DNA from: Bacillota bacterium | GTDB taxonomy: Bacteria; Bacillota; Clostridia; Lachnospirales; Lachnospiraceae | NCBI GenBank assembly: GCA_023420085.1 | Contig: JAEZWQ010000027.1 | Span: 6,899 to 70,898 of the forward strand | Reading direction: 5' to 3' | DNA length: 64,000 nt | In this document: positions 55,088-63,955 of the stretch, in pieces | Layout: every line of letters starts with the position of its first letter | How positions within the stretch are numbered: position 1 is the first letter of the stretch | Translations under genes and position numbers: made by a program | The notes under the pieces: model-generated | The model's database searches: none | What the model was told of the DNA's origin: nothing | What the model saw: only the letters and a program-made list of their open reading frames with translations

Positions 55088-56610
55088 TATTTACCACCTG
55101 CCATCAATCTTCCTATTGCAAACTCATCAGTGTCTTTTGCATTCTTTTCACCAACTATTTTACCATCATATATTACCGCAATTCTATCAGACAAATCCAT
55201 TATTTCGTCAAGTTCAAAAGAAACTAATAGAACTGCTTTATTATTATTTCTTTGCTCTACAAGATACTTATGTATAAATTCAATAGCACCAACATCTAAT
55301 CCTCTAGTAGGCTGTGCTGCAATTAAAACATCAGGATCATTATAGATTTCTCTAGCTATAATTACTTTTTGCTGATTACCACCTGATAGGTTTTTAGCAT
55401 CAATACTAATATCTGTTGGTCTTATATCAAAATCTTTAACAAGCTTTTCAGCGTTTCTTTTAATATTTTCACTTTGTAAAATACGTTTTTTGCTAAAAGG
55501 TTCTTTAGATACATTTTCCAAAATTAAATTATAGGCAATTGAATAATCAAGTATAAGCCCTCTTTTTTGTCTATCTTCAGGTATATTATTCATACCAGAA
55601 TCAATTATTTCACGTGGAGATTTATTTGTTATATCCTTACCGTTTAATATAACATTACCACTTTCAATTTTTCGCATTCCTGTAATGGCATCAATAAGCT
55701 GACTTTGACCATTGCCATCAACACCAGCAATACCTAATATTTCACCTCTTTTTAATTCAAGATTTAAGCCCTTGACTATATCAAGTCCCCTATTATCCTT
55801 GACTACAAGGTTTTGTATTTTTAGAAGAGTTTCACCAACCTGTTTTTCTTTTTTATTTACTGTAAAGCTGACATCTCTTCCTACCATTTTTTCAGCAAGA
55901 ATATTTTCGTCTATTTCATCAACATTTAATTTATCAATAAATTTTCCTCTTCTAATTATCGTGCAGGTATCAGCCATTGCCTTAATTTCAGAAAGTTTGT
56001 GAGTTATAATAATTATTGATTTTCCAAGTTCTGTTAATGTTTTGACTATATCTATAAATTCTTTGATTTCTTGAGGAGTAAGAACAGCAGTAGGTTCATC
56101 AAATATAAGAATATCAGCACCTCTGTATAAGGCTTTAAGTATTTCAACTCTTTGTTGCATTCCTACTGTAATCTCATCCATTTTTTTATCAGGTTCAATT
56201 TTAAGACCATATTTATCTGATAATTCAACGATTTTTTTACGTGCGTTAGTTTTATCAATGAATGCACCCTTTGTGATCTCTTCACCTAACATAATATTCT
56301 CTGTAACAGTTAGAGGTCCAATTAGCATGAAATGCTGATGCACCATACCTATTTTAGCTTCAATAGCTTTTTTTGGAGTCATCCATTTATTTTTATTGCC
56401 ATTTATTATAATTTCACCTTCATTAGGAGGGAACATTCCATATAAAATATTCATCAACGTAGTTTTACCTGCGCCATTTTCTCCTAGTAGTGCATGTACT
56501 TCACATTTATGAAGATCAAAATTCACATCAGTTAATACTTGATTATTACCAAATCTTTTTGTAATATTTTTCATTTGGATAATCGGAGTTTCATTAAAAT
56601 ATTTCTTCAT
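55087..56610 (-). CDS. Nucleoside ABC transporter ATPase, tandem ATPase domains (YufO/NupO-like)
   Basis: A 507-residue protein with two ABC domains in tandem. The first has Walker A GENGAGKT, signature VGMQQRVEI, Walker B ADILIFDEPTAVLT; the second has GVDGNGQSQ in place of a standard Walker A, signature LSGGNQQKV and DVLIAAQPTRGLD, where the Walker B Asp/Glu are replaced. This asymmetry is usual in this family (as in RbsA/MglA-type ATPases). Confidence 0.93.
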   Translation of the reverse strand: MKKYFNETPIIQMKNITKRFGNNQVLTDVNFDLHKCEVHALLGENGAGKTTLMNILYGMFPPNEGEIIINGNKNKWMTPKKAIEAKIGMVHQHFMLIGPLTVTENIMLGEEITKGAFIDKTNARKKIVELSDKYGLKIEPDKKMDEITVGMQQRVEILKALYRGADILIFDEPTAVLTPQEIKEFIDIVKTLTELGKSIIIITHKLSEIKAMADTCTIIRRGKFIDKLNVDEIDENILAEKMVGRDVSFTVNKKEKQVGETLLKIQNLVVKDNRGLDIVKGLNLELKRGEILGIAGVDGNGQSQLIDAITGMRKIESGNVILNGKDITNKSPREIIDSGMNNIPEDRQKRGLILDYSIAYNLILENVSKEPFSKKRILQSENIKRNAEKLVKDFDIRPTDISIDAKNLSGGNQQKVIIAREIYNDPDVLIAAQPTRGLDVGAIEFIHKYLVEQRNNNKAVLLVSFELDEIMDLSDRIAVIYDGKIVGEKNAKDTDEFAIGRLMAGGK

Positions 56611-56648
56611 ACTAAATTCCTGTTCAATAGATATATTTAATAGATTCT

Positions 56649-56683
56649 AAAAAAAGGTAAGAAAATGTATCTTACCTTTTTTT
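56649..56683 (-). terminator. Internal terminator between binding protein and ATPase genes
   Basis: Minus strand: A7-GGTAAG, loop, CTTACC-T7. A 13-bp stem when the A and T runs pair. Located between the lipoprotein gene and the ATPase gene of one operon, it probably lets most transcripts end after the lipoprotein, giving an excess of binding protein. Confidence 0.85.
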
Positions 56684-56693
56684 AATTCATTTT

Positions 56694-57770
56694 CTAGTTA
56701 TTGTAACCCATTGACTCATATTCTTTTTCATTTTGAGGTACTTTAATGCTAGACTTAATAATATCTTCCTTAATCTTTTCAGCTTTATCCTTTATTTCAT
56801 TTGGAACAAGGTTGTTATTAGCAAATTTTATACTAACAGCATCTCCATCTTTAAGACCAAATGAAATAGTTTTTCCAGCTTCAAATTTATCACCTTTTTC
56901 AGCTAACTCTTTGCAAGTTTCTTTAACAACAAAGCCTACACCTTTTATTGTAGAAAGTAACATATGATCAGGAGCTTCTTCTTGTTGGTCACGGTCAACA
57001 CCAATTACATATTTATTATTTTCTTTTGCAGCTTCAATTACTCCAGTTCCAGTTCCACCAGCAGCGTGGAAAATTATATCTGCACCTTTTTGATACATTT
57101 GATTAGCAATTGATTTTCCTTTTTCTGCTGATGAATAGCTATCTGCATATTGAGTTTGAACTTCAATATCTGTACCTTTTTCTCTTGCAGCTAATTTAAC
57201 ACCTGCTTTAAATCCCCATTCAAATCTATCAATAACTTCAGATTTCATACCGCCAACAAAACCTACATTGTTTGTCTTAGTTTGCATTCCAGCTACATAT
57301 CCAGCTAGGAATGAATTTTCATGGTCTGCAAAAGTAATACCTATTAAATTCTTAACGTTATCTAGGTTAGCATTATCCACTATTGCATATAATTGATTCT
57401 TATTTTTTTCTGCTGCGCTCTTTGTATCATTGTACAAAGCGTAACCAATAGTGAATATAATATTTGGTTCGTCATCAAGAGCTGTTTCTAAATTTTGTGG
57501 ATAGTCACTTTCTTTATGACTTTCAAGGTATCTAAAATCAAGTATACCTTCATTTTTTGCCTCTGTAAGACCCTCGTAAGCTGACTGGTTGAATGATTTG
57601 TCATTAACACCACCTTGATCAGTTACCATAGTAGCAGTAAGTTTTGCTTCTTTGTCTGATACTTTGCCTTGATCTGTAGTTGTTCCAGTGTTCTTTGCAG
57701 ATCCACATGCAACTAGGGCAGCAGACATTGCAACAATTGCCATAGCTTTTACAATTTTTTTAAGTTTCAT
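56694..57770 (-). CDS. BMP-family nucleoside-binding lipoprotein
   Basis: A 358-residue Med/BMP family lipoprotein (relatives: PnrA/TmpC, NupN), which bind purine nucleosides outside the membrane. Signal with lipobox ALVAC (Cys22). Mature domain begins ATMVTDQGGVNDKSFNQSAYEGL, with IGYALYNDT, FVGGMKSEVIDRFEWGFKAGV and HAAGGTGTGVIEAAKENNKYVIGVDRDQ. AGGAGGGG precedes the ATG. Its own promoter lies at 57832-57860. Confidence 0.94.
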   Translation of the reverse strand: MKLKKIVKAMAIVAMSAALVACGSAKNTGTTTDQGKVSDKEAKLTATMVTDQGGVNDKSFNQSAYEGLTEAKNEGILDFRYLESHKESDYPQNLETALDDEPNIIFTIGYALYNDTKSAAEKNKNQLYAIVDNANLDNVKNLIGITFADHENSFLAGYVAGMQTKTNNVGFVGGMKSEVIDRFEWGFKAGVKLAAREKGTDIEVQTQYADSYSSAEKGKSIANQMYQKGADIIFHAAGGTGTGVIEAAKENNKYVIGVDRDQQEEAPDHMLLSTIKGVGFVVKETCKELAEKGDKFEAGKTISFGLKDGDAVSIKFANNNLVPNEIKDKAEKIKEDIIKSSIKVPQNEKEYESMGYNN

Positions 57771-57831
57771 TTTGTCCCCTCCTAATAATTCTAAAGTTGG
57801 ATGAATATGAATGCTTCATAATTCTAGTTTG

Positions 57832-57860
57832 ATTTTACGATATTTTTTAAAATTTGTCTA
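57832..57860 (-). promoter_or_regulatory. Promoter of the nucleoside importer operon
   Basis: Minus strand: TAGACA (57855-57860), 17-base spacer, TAAAAT (57832-57837). About 60 bases of leader precede the lipoprotein start. No purine riboswitch motif could be recognised. Confidence 0.65.
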
Positions 57861-57987
57861 GTTTTATGAAGAAAGTATGTATAAATATATAATATTGTCA
57901 CAAAAAACATAATAGAAGTGACTTTATTTGTGATAATTTATTAAAAGTATTAAAATTATATAGTATAAATTTATTAAATATATTAAC

Positions 57988-59445
57988 CTATTCTTTTATA
58001 GCAGACATGGTTTTTTGGATATCTTCATAATAATCCTTGAAATCTTCTACTAACTCTAGTACACCGATAAACTCATCATTTCTATCATATACACCATAAT
58101 AGCGTACAAGTATGCATCTTGAACCTTTAGTATCCATTCTATGGAAACTTCTTTTACTTTTATTTTTGAACATATCTATTATTTTTTTCATAATATATTG
58201 AGCCTTCGGCGGATGACATGTTGAAACATCTCTATCTAAAGCGGTTAGAGGCCTTTGAAATATTGGGCAATGCTCGGAAAAATATTTATTAATATTATTA
58301 TGATCTACAAAAGTTATTTCCATTGGCATTGTTTTTAATAACCCGTCTAACTGAGCTAAAGTGAGTGTGCCAGAAGGGAATTCAATTACTGCCTCTTTGT
58401 CAAATGAAAATTTTAATGCAGAAGAAAAATTACTAGAATCACTTGACTTTATTTTTTTATTTTCAATTACTTTATATTCATTCCAAATCGGAATGTCTGT
58501 TAAATATGAGTAACCATAATCAGGGAAGTCTTTATATATTGCATACCAATCTTCATTAGTTAACTTTTCTTGTGTCATTGGATATAATATTTTTTGTTCC
58601 TTAAATATCATTTCTCTAATTCTAAGTAAAAGGGCGTTTATATCATCAACTAAAGACTTGTAATTATTTTTATCAAATACATCTATTAGACGTCTGATTT
58701 CAGAACGGATTTGATCATCTACATCCCACATAACTTCGCTTGGACCAGTTATTGATAGATTTGCTAAAAATGGATATAGAAGTTCACCTTTCTTTTTATA
58801 ATGTGACGTTATATTTTTTAATTTACATAACTCAGAAAAGACTAAATCACTATTATTACTATCTATTGCTGCCTCAATATCATCAATATTTTCTGAGATT
58901 TTTTGGTTTTCTAAATATAGAATATTTAATGGATGGCCAGAAACAAAACATAAACTAGCATCCTTCATTTCAACTATATTTTTATCATCATTACTTAAAT
59001 CTTGATGAAATAATGCTGAATGAACATCACAAAGCTTTCTTACTTCCTTTATGTTAAATCCTTGATTTATTAATTCTTGTTCAGCTTGTGCAATTTCCAT
59101 ACCGTCAACATGGCTAAAATCTTTAATAAAGTCGGCTTGAACAGATTTTAGATCTTCATTATTGTTTAATCGATCTAAATAACTTTTAATTAGATTTATT
59201 CTTTCGCTTTCATTCTTGTAACCGATAATAGTATAGCCTTCATCTTCAAATTTTTTTATAATTCTATCCAAGGGAATATTTTGGATTTTTGAAGCTTTTT
59301 CTAGAGTGACGACTTTACCAATACTTTTTCTAAGTATAGGATTAGTGATTTTGGTAAAACCAAGATCTTTAAGTATATTTATAATATTCTTATCATTGTC
59401 ACATAAGGTTCCCACGTCAGTATTTATATTGATAATCTTTTTCAT
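57988..59445 (-). CDS. DUF1858-DUF438-hemerythrin-PAS-type protein
   Basis: A 485-residue soluble protein. Residues about 1-65 are a DUF1858-like domain (NTDVGTLCDNDKNIINILKDLGF), followed by DUF438 (FSHVDGMEIAQAEQELINQGFNIKEVRKLCDVHSALF), then a His-containing helical hemerythrin-like region (SGHPLNILYLENQ ... SHYKKKGELLYPFL), and a C-terminal PAS-like domain. Proteins of this make-up are common in anaerobes and may sense oxygen, NO or redox state. ATG 59445 follows GGAGGTG; the open frame upstream to 59490 has no ribosome site. Confidence 0.85.
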   Translation of the reverse strand: MKKIININTDVGTLCDNDKNIINILKDLGFTKITNPILRKSIGKVVTLEKASKIQNIPLDRIIKKFEDEGYTIIGYKNESERINLIKSYLDRLNNNEDLKSVQADFIKDFSHVDGMEIAQAEQELINQGFNIKEVRKLCDVHSALFHQDLSNDDKNIVEMKDASLCFVSGHPLNILYLENQKISENIDDIEAAIDSNNSDLVFSELCKLKNITSHYKKKGELLYPFLANLSITGPSEVMWDVDDQIRSEIRRLIDVFDKNNYKSLVDDINALLLRIREMIFKEQKILYPMTQEKLTNEDWYAIYKDFPDYGYSYLTDIPIWNEYKVIENKKIKSSDSSNFSSALKFSFDKEAVIEFPSGTLTLAQLDGLLKTMPMEITFVDHNNINKYFSEHCPIFQRPLTALDRDVSTCHPPKAQYIMKKIIDMFKNKSKRSFHRMDTKGSRCILVRYYGVYDRNDEFIGVLELVEDFKDYYEDIQKTMSAIKE

Positions 59446-59545
59446 TAACACCTCCAAATTTATTATACAATATAATGGCAAATAATGCATAAAATTTAAT
59501 TAATTTAAATGTTAGCTTATTAACGTATATTGATTTTAAAGCAAA

Positions 59546-59572
59546 AAAAAATGGTACATATGTACCATTTTT
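59546..59572. terminator. Palindromic terminator at the left edge of the ICE remnant
   Basis: A6-TGGTACAT-ATGTACCA-T5, perfect and bidirectional in form. From 59573 to 59827 there is no credible gene; it contains a GATGCCCGAAGGCGGTTAC stretch that is GC-rich relative to the chromosome and probably belongs to the mobile element. Confidence 0.65.
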
Positions 59573-59827
59573 GTAGTTATTACTAAATTCTTGTATATTA
59601 TCCTCAAAAAGGATGCCCGAAGGCGGTTACGAAAAATTCTTATTTGAACATGTAGTGTAGTTATACTATAATCCCATTTTTAATTCTAATGTTAAAGTTT
59701 GAGAGTAGTGGGCTTGAGATATAATAGGGATACAGAGAAAAAAGCTTGATAATTCGGGGCTTTCAGCACTGTATTCCTATTTTAAGAATCATAGAAATAT
59801 AATAAGATATTGTAAAAGGAGGCTTCT

Positions 59828-59896
59828 ATGAGAGCGAAAAATATTTCAAGTCAATGTATAACTCCTTCTGCTTACAAAGAAGGTGAGAATAAATGA
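59828..59896 (+). CDS. 22-codon leader ORF coupled to the membrane protein
   Basis: ATG 59828 with AAAAGGAGG upstream encodes MRAKNISSQCITPSAYKEG plus three residues, and its TGA overlaps the next ATG as ATGA. The good ribosome site and exact coupling make translation likely, probably to load ribosomes onto the following gene. No family is recognised. Confidence 0.45.
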   Translation: MRAKNISSQCITPSAYKEGENK

Positions 59897-60174
59897 GGTG
59901 GGTAATAAAAATAATATTGTTTCCATTCAGCTTGCTACTTAGTGTCCTTACTGCCTTTCTGACATTTATACTCGGCATAGGAACAACTATTTTGTATTTT
60001 TTAATGCTGATGTGTATCGTTGCAGCAATAGGATCATTTATGCAAAAAGATATATCACTTGGCATTGAGGCATTGGTATTAGGATTTTTGTTAAGTTCTT
60101 ATGGAATACCTATGGTCGGAGCAACAGTTATAGCCTTTCTTAAAGGTATCAATGAAGCAATAAAATCAATCTAA
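59893..60174 (+). CDS. Small membrane protein of Tn1549-like elements
   Basis: A 93-residue hydrophobic protein with two to three membrane segments (SLLLSVLTAFLTFILGIG..., FLMLMCIVAAIGSF, LGFLLSSYGIPMVGAT). Similar small membrane proteins lie just upstream of the RepA-type gene in Tn1549-like conjugative elements, the context seen here. A terminator hairpin separates it from repA. Function unknown. Confidence 0.7.
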   Translation: MRWVIKIILFPFSLLLSVLTAFLTFILGIGTTILYFLMLMCIVAAIGSFMQKDISLGIEALVLGFLLSSYGIPMVGATVIAFLKGINEAIKSI

Positions 60175-60197
60175 AAAAATTTATAAAAATGGTTACC

Positions 60198-60230
60198 AAA
60201 GACGATAGAGAAAAACTATCGTCTTTTTCT
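60198..60230 (+). terminator. Terminator/attenuator before repA
   Basis: AAAGACGATAG (60198-60208) pairs with CTATCGTCTTT (60216-60226), then TTCTTT. Confidence 0.75.
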
Positions 60231-60260
60231 TTGCAAAATTTTAAGGAGGGAGGTGAAACA

Positions 60261-61223
60261 ATGGACTTTGACTATTTCTATAACAGAGAAGCTGAAAGAT
60301 TTAATTTCTTAAAAGTTCCGGAGATATTGGTTGATGGAGAAGAATTTCGGGGATTGTCGGCAGAAGCAATTATCTTATATTCCATGCTTCTTAAACGAAC
60401 AGGAATGTCTTTTAAGAATAACTGGATAGACAAAGAAGGCAGAGTATTTATTTATTTTACAGTTGAAGAAATTATGAAAAGAAGAAATATCTCAAAGCCG
60501 ACAGCCATAAAAACTTTAGATGAACTTGATGTGAAAAAAGGAATTGGACTGATTGAAAGAGTAAGGCTTGGACTTGGAAAACCGAATATCATTTATGTCA
60601 AAGATTTCATGAGTGTATTTCAGGTAAAAGAAAATGACTTTCAGAAGTTAAAAAATTTTACTTCAGAAGTAAAAGATGTTGACCTCAGAAGTAAAGAAAA
60701 TGAACTTCAGGAAGTTAAAAATCTTGACTGTAACTATATAGATAATAATTATGGTTCGGTGGGGAGTGGAAAGACATACCTTGCTTGTTCTATCGCTAAT
60801 GCTTTAATTGAACAATATCAGATAGGAGTTAAGATAAGAAATTTTGCACAGATAATCAACGAACAACAAAAAGGAGGATTTGACCTTGATAAAAACGCAT
60901 ATATTGAATCTCTTGTAAATACTTCTGTTCTTATCTTGGATGATTTGGGAATTGAAAGAGATACAAGCTATGCTAAAGAGCAGGTATATAACATTGTGAA
61001 TAACAGGTACTTAAAACAGAAACCGACTATTTTTACTACCAATCTTTCCTATGACACAATTCTAAATTGCACAGAAAGTGTGGAATACCAAAGGATTTAT
61101 TCACGAATTATAGAGATGTGTATTCCTGTTATGGTTGTAGGAGAAGATTTTAGAAAGGTTATTCAAAAGGATAAGCTGGTTCGTAATAAAGAGAGGCTAC
61201 TGAATGGGGGTGAGAGAACTTGA
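60261..61223 (+). CDS. Chimeric RepA N-terminus fused to DnaC-like ATPase C-terminus
   Basis: A 320-residue protein from ATG 60261 (GGAGGGAGGTG upstream). Residues 1-155 are a RepA_N replication initiator (FYNREAERFNFLKVPEILV, GLSAEAIILYSMLLKRTGMS, KGIGLIERVRLGLGKPNIIYVKDF) running into its degenerate linker. From about residue 165 the sequence becomes a DnaC/IstB-like AAA+ ATPase starting exactly at its Walker A (YGSVGSGKTYLACSIANAL), with Walker B SVLILDDLGIE and a sensor FTTNLSYD. In Tn1549-like elements these are two separate neighbouring genes. The fusion is in frame, so an internal deletion joined them. Whether it works is unknown. Confidence 0.85.
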   Translation: MDFDYFYNREAERFNFLKVPEILVDGEEFRGLSAEAIILYSMLLKRTGMSFKNNWIDKEGRVFIYFTVEEIMKRRNISKPTAIKTLDELDVKKGIGLIERVRLGLGKPNIIYVKDFMSVFQVKENDFQKLKNFTSEVKDVDLRSKENELQEVKNLDCNYIDNNYGSVGSGKTYLACSIANALIEQYQIGVKIRNFAQIINEQQKGGFDLDKNAYIESLVNTSVLILDDLGIERDTSYAKEQVYNIVNNRYLKQKPTIFTTNLSYDTILNCTESVEYQRIYSRIIEMCIPVMVVGEDFRKVIQKDKLVRNKERLLNGGERT

Positions 61224-61705
61224 TCAATGAAGAGATAGCAAGAAAAACGCTGAACATGGAAGTAAGAGCCGCTAAGGTAACAGGGAAACTTGTATGGGAT
61301 TTACTAAAAAAGTTGATGAAAGAAGCAGAAAAACTTGGTGGACTTGAAAAGCTGGTTAATGCTAATGGAAATGAAGTAAAACTCAAAGATATGGTTAAAA
61401 AAGGACAGCTTGAAGAAATTCTGGTAGAGGAAGCAGAGCTTAAGGAATTGAAAAAAGAGCTGAATAGATATGGTGTTAAGTTTTCTGTGATGAAAGAGAA
61501 GGAAAGCGGGAAATATTCAGTATTCTTTCAAGCTAAAGATATGAAGGTTATGGACAAAGCATTTAAGCACGCTCTTTCCGAATCAGAAAAGAAAACGGAA
61601 AGAAAGGAGTCCATTCATAAGAATATTGAAAAGTTCAAGGAAATGGCAAAGAACTCTGTTTCTAAGGATAAAGTTAAGAATAAACAGAAGGAGCAGAGCC
61701 TATGA
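61220..61705 (+). CDS. PcfB/DUF3801-like conjugation protein
   Basis: A 161-residue charged protein (MINEEIARKTLNMEVRAAKVTGKLVWDLL) resembling PcfB of conjugative plasmids and the DUF3801 proteins of Tn1549-like elements. In those elements it is encoded directly before the coupling protein, as here. It overlaps both the chimera stop and the coupling-protein start by 4 bases. The Lys-rich C-terminus is typical. Likely a relaxosome accessory. Confidence 0.85.
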   Translation: MINEEIARKTLNMEVRAAKVTGKLVWDLLKKLMKEAEKLGGLEKLVNANGNEVKLKDMVKKGQLEEILVEEAELKELKKELNRYGVKFSVMKEKESGKYSVFFQAKDMKVMDKAFKHALSESEKKTERKESIHKNIEKFKEMAKNSVSKDKVKNKQKEQSL

Positions 61706-61878
61706 TAGATAAGATATTAAAGGACATCAAAGGCTTATTTAAGGTGCAGGATAAGGCGAAATTTGCAAAGCAAAACGTTCCCTATCTTGCATTTTTCTAT
61801 TTAGGAAATATCTTTTCCCATCATGTAAGAAGCTATGTTGGAGGAGATGTGATAGATAAAATATTTCAGGGGATATAA
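61702..61878 (+). pseudogene. VirD4/TraG-type coupling protein, cut off after 58 codons
   Basis: ATG 61702 opens MIDKILKDIKGLFKVQDKAK, ending DKIFQGI then TAA. This is the N-terminus of the type IV coupling protein of Tn1549-like elements, normally around 600 residues and continuing after the first membrane region. The stop lies inside the terminal TATAAAAG of the IS21 element, which therefore interrupts the gene. Without the ATPase domain it cannot support DNA transfer. Confidence 0.85.
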
Positions 61879-61909
61879 AAGTCAAGATAATTTGTCCAAT
61901 TTGTTGCAA

Positions 61910-62667
61910 TTAAGTGTTCTCAGTTTTTTTAGGATTTAATTTATCTTTTATCCGGTAAGATGGCCCCGTAATATTAAATAAGTATGAGTAATGAAGAATC
62001 CTGTCTAATATAGCTTTAGTTATCATTTCATCATTACCTAATATCTGTGCCCATTTATCAAATGATATATTACTTGTAAAATAGTAGATCGCTTAGTATA
62101 CCTTAAATCAATCAATTGAAAAAATAGTTTAGCTTCCAGTGGAGTTATTTCATTAAATCCAACTTCATCAATTACTAGCAGTTTATACTTATAAAAGAGT
62201 CTTAGTTTCCTTTCTAAAGTCCCTTCATTATATGACTGTCTTAGTATATTGATTAATTTATTAAATTTAATAAAATATACACTATTTCTTCTTATCGCTA
62301 CTGTATATGCAATAGCTATTGCCAAGTGTGTTTTTCCTGTACCTGGATTTCCTATAAATACGATATTTGTAGCATTCTCATAAAAATCTGATTCAATAAT
62401 GGATCTTATTTTTTCTTCTTTTATACCCGGCTGAAAATTAAAATCATAATCATCAACTTTTCTTAAAAAAGGAAATGCTGCTACTTTTACATTATAAAGC
62501 CTGTTATTCTCCTCTTTAGCTATCACTTCCTTATTCAGTATTTTATGCATTACATCCAGTTGTTTTTCAGCTATTTCATTATTCATTACTAATGAATTTA
62601 AATATGAATATGCTGATTTTAGTTTTAAATAATTCAATTGTTCCAGTACCTCATTAGTCATTGTCAT
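61910..62667 (-). pseudogene. istB: IS21 helper ATPase IstB, frameshifted
   Basis: DnaA/DnaC-type AAA+ helper of IS21 transposition. Frame 1 runs from ATG 62667 with the Walker A GNPGTGKTHLA and Walker B LLVIDEVGF to residue about 195 (RYTKRSTI) and then leaves the family sequence, ending early at 62038. A one-base shift at an A4/T4 run (62078-62081) restores the rest: TSNISFDKWAQILGNDEM to SYRIKDKLNPKKTENT, ending TAA at 61910. One T is missing from what should be ATTTTTACA. The insertion sequence is probably unable to move unless frameshifting or a trans copy helps. Confidence 0.88.
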
Positions 62668-63916
62668 AAATTATATTCTCCAGTTCTTTTAATATTATTT
62701 GATTACTTTCTTTAACTGCCTGCTTATCTGTTTTCTTATAATAAAGTTCATGTTCTTCTTTTATATTAAATTTATTATTAGTAATATGATGTTTTTCAAT
62801 AATTTTTCCGTTATAATATATAAGAAGTTCTTTGTTGTGGATAGCTAGTCCTACACGTTTTCCAATATATTCTTGTGGTAGGGAATATTTATTGTATTTA
62901 TACTGAAATAGTGATTCATTTGTAACATAGACTTCATTTAATTTAAGGTGATACTTACTTCTAATTCCTTTGCTAGGCAGTGAAAGTAGGTCACCTTTTT
63001 CTTTTTCTAAAAGGAAGTTTCTTGGAAGCCCTGTTGCCTGTGAAGGACGTTCATTATCTTCATTATTGATTATTTCCAGTTTGTCATATATATCAGATAA
63101 TCCGCTATAATGACCATTATAATTTTTAAGTTGATCTACTATTTTATTTTGTGTTTCAGTTTTTCCTTTTGTTTGAGGTCTATATGGCATACATGCCATA
63201 GGTGTTATACCATAATCTTTACAGAATTCATCGAATTTACTGTTTAATAAGGCTTTATCATTAGCTGATTTACGGGGCTTTTCTACAAATGCTTTAAGAT
63301 TGTCAATAACTAGTTCTTTAGGAACACCACCGATTTCTTCAAATGCCTGGGCTAAAAATATTAACAGATTATCAGTTGTAGGTCTTAATATTACCTGTCT
63401 GTAATTATATCTTGACCATGATAAAGTCAGAGTAGGAATATATACTACTCTTTGAATACCATTTTTATCTGTAAGTTTAACTTTTTCTTTCATATCGAAC
63501 TGAGCCTGTTGGCCAGAATCAGTTTCAAAACGTTTGATAAAAGAATCGGTTCTGTTATTTTTAAATTTACTATTGAGTTCTTCGTTATCCTTAATGTATC
63601 TGAAAAATGTCGAACGTGTACAGGTGATACCATGCTCACGTTTCATAAAATAATAAAGATGATCGATATAATCAAATTTTCTCTGTTCATCACACAAATA
63701 TTTGCATATAAGATAATTAAAATCATCTAAATATCTTTTTCTGTTTCTTGTTTTTTTAGGTGCAATGCCGTTTAGCCTTCTGCTTAGAGTTTTACGGCTA
63801 CAGTTTAATTCTCTTGCTAGTTTAGAAACATTCAATTTAATTTTTCCTTCCTTATAGGCCCTGCTTAACAGAAGAGCCTGATCTAAATTATTTATTTTAA
63901 TAACTGCTGTATTCAA
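62654..63916 (-). CDS. istA: IS21-family transposase IstA
   Basis: DDE transposase of 420 residues, full length. N-terminal helix-turn-helix (INVSKLARELNCSRKTLSRRL-like at about 28-48), RNase H-like core with QFDMKEKV (first Asp near 138), VIDNLKAF (second Asp), and TKGKTETQNK (Glu), and a beta-barrel C-terminus. It overlaps istB by 14 bases as usual in IS21. No disruption is visible. Confidence 0.92.
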   Translation of the reverse strand: MNTAVIKINNLDQALLLSRAYKEGKIKLNVSKLARELNCSRKTLSRRLNGIAPKKTRNRKRYLDDFNYLICKYLCDEQRKFDYIDHLYYFMKREHGITCTRSTFFRYIKDNEELNSKFKNNRTDSFIKRFETDSGQQAQFDMKEKVKLTDKNGIQRVVYIPTLTLSWSRYNYRQVILRPTTDNLLIFLAQAFEEIGGVPKELVIDNLKAFVEKPRKSANDKALLNSKFDEFCKDYGITPMACMPYRPQTKGKTETQNKIVDQLKNYNGHYSGLSDIYDKLEIINNEDNERPSQATGLPRNFLLEKEKGDLLSLPSKGIRSKYHLKLNEVYVTNESLFQYKYNKYSLPQEYIGKRVGLAIHNKELLIYYNGKIIEKHHITNNKFNIKEEHELYYKKTDKQAVKESNQIILKELENIIYDND

Positions 63917-63955
63917 TATAATTCACTCCTTTACAAGAAAGAATTATATCAAAAA

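Noticed and set aside
57771..57987. Purine riboswitch in the nucleoside importer leader
   Set aside because: The conserved purine-aptamer loops could not be found on the minus strand; only a promoter and a short leader are supported.
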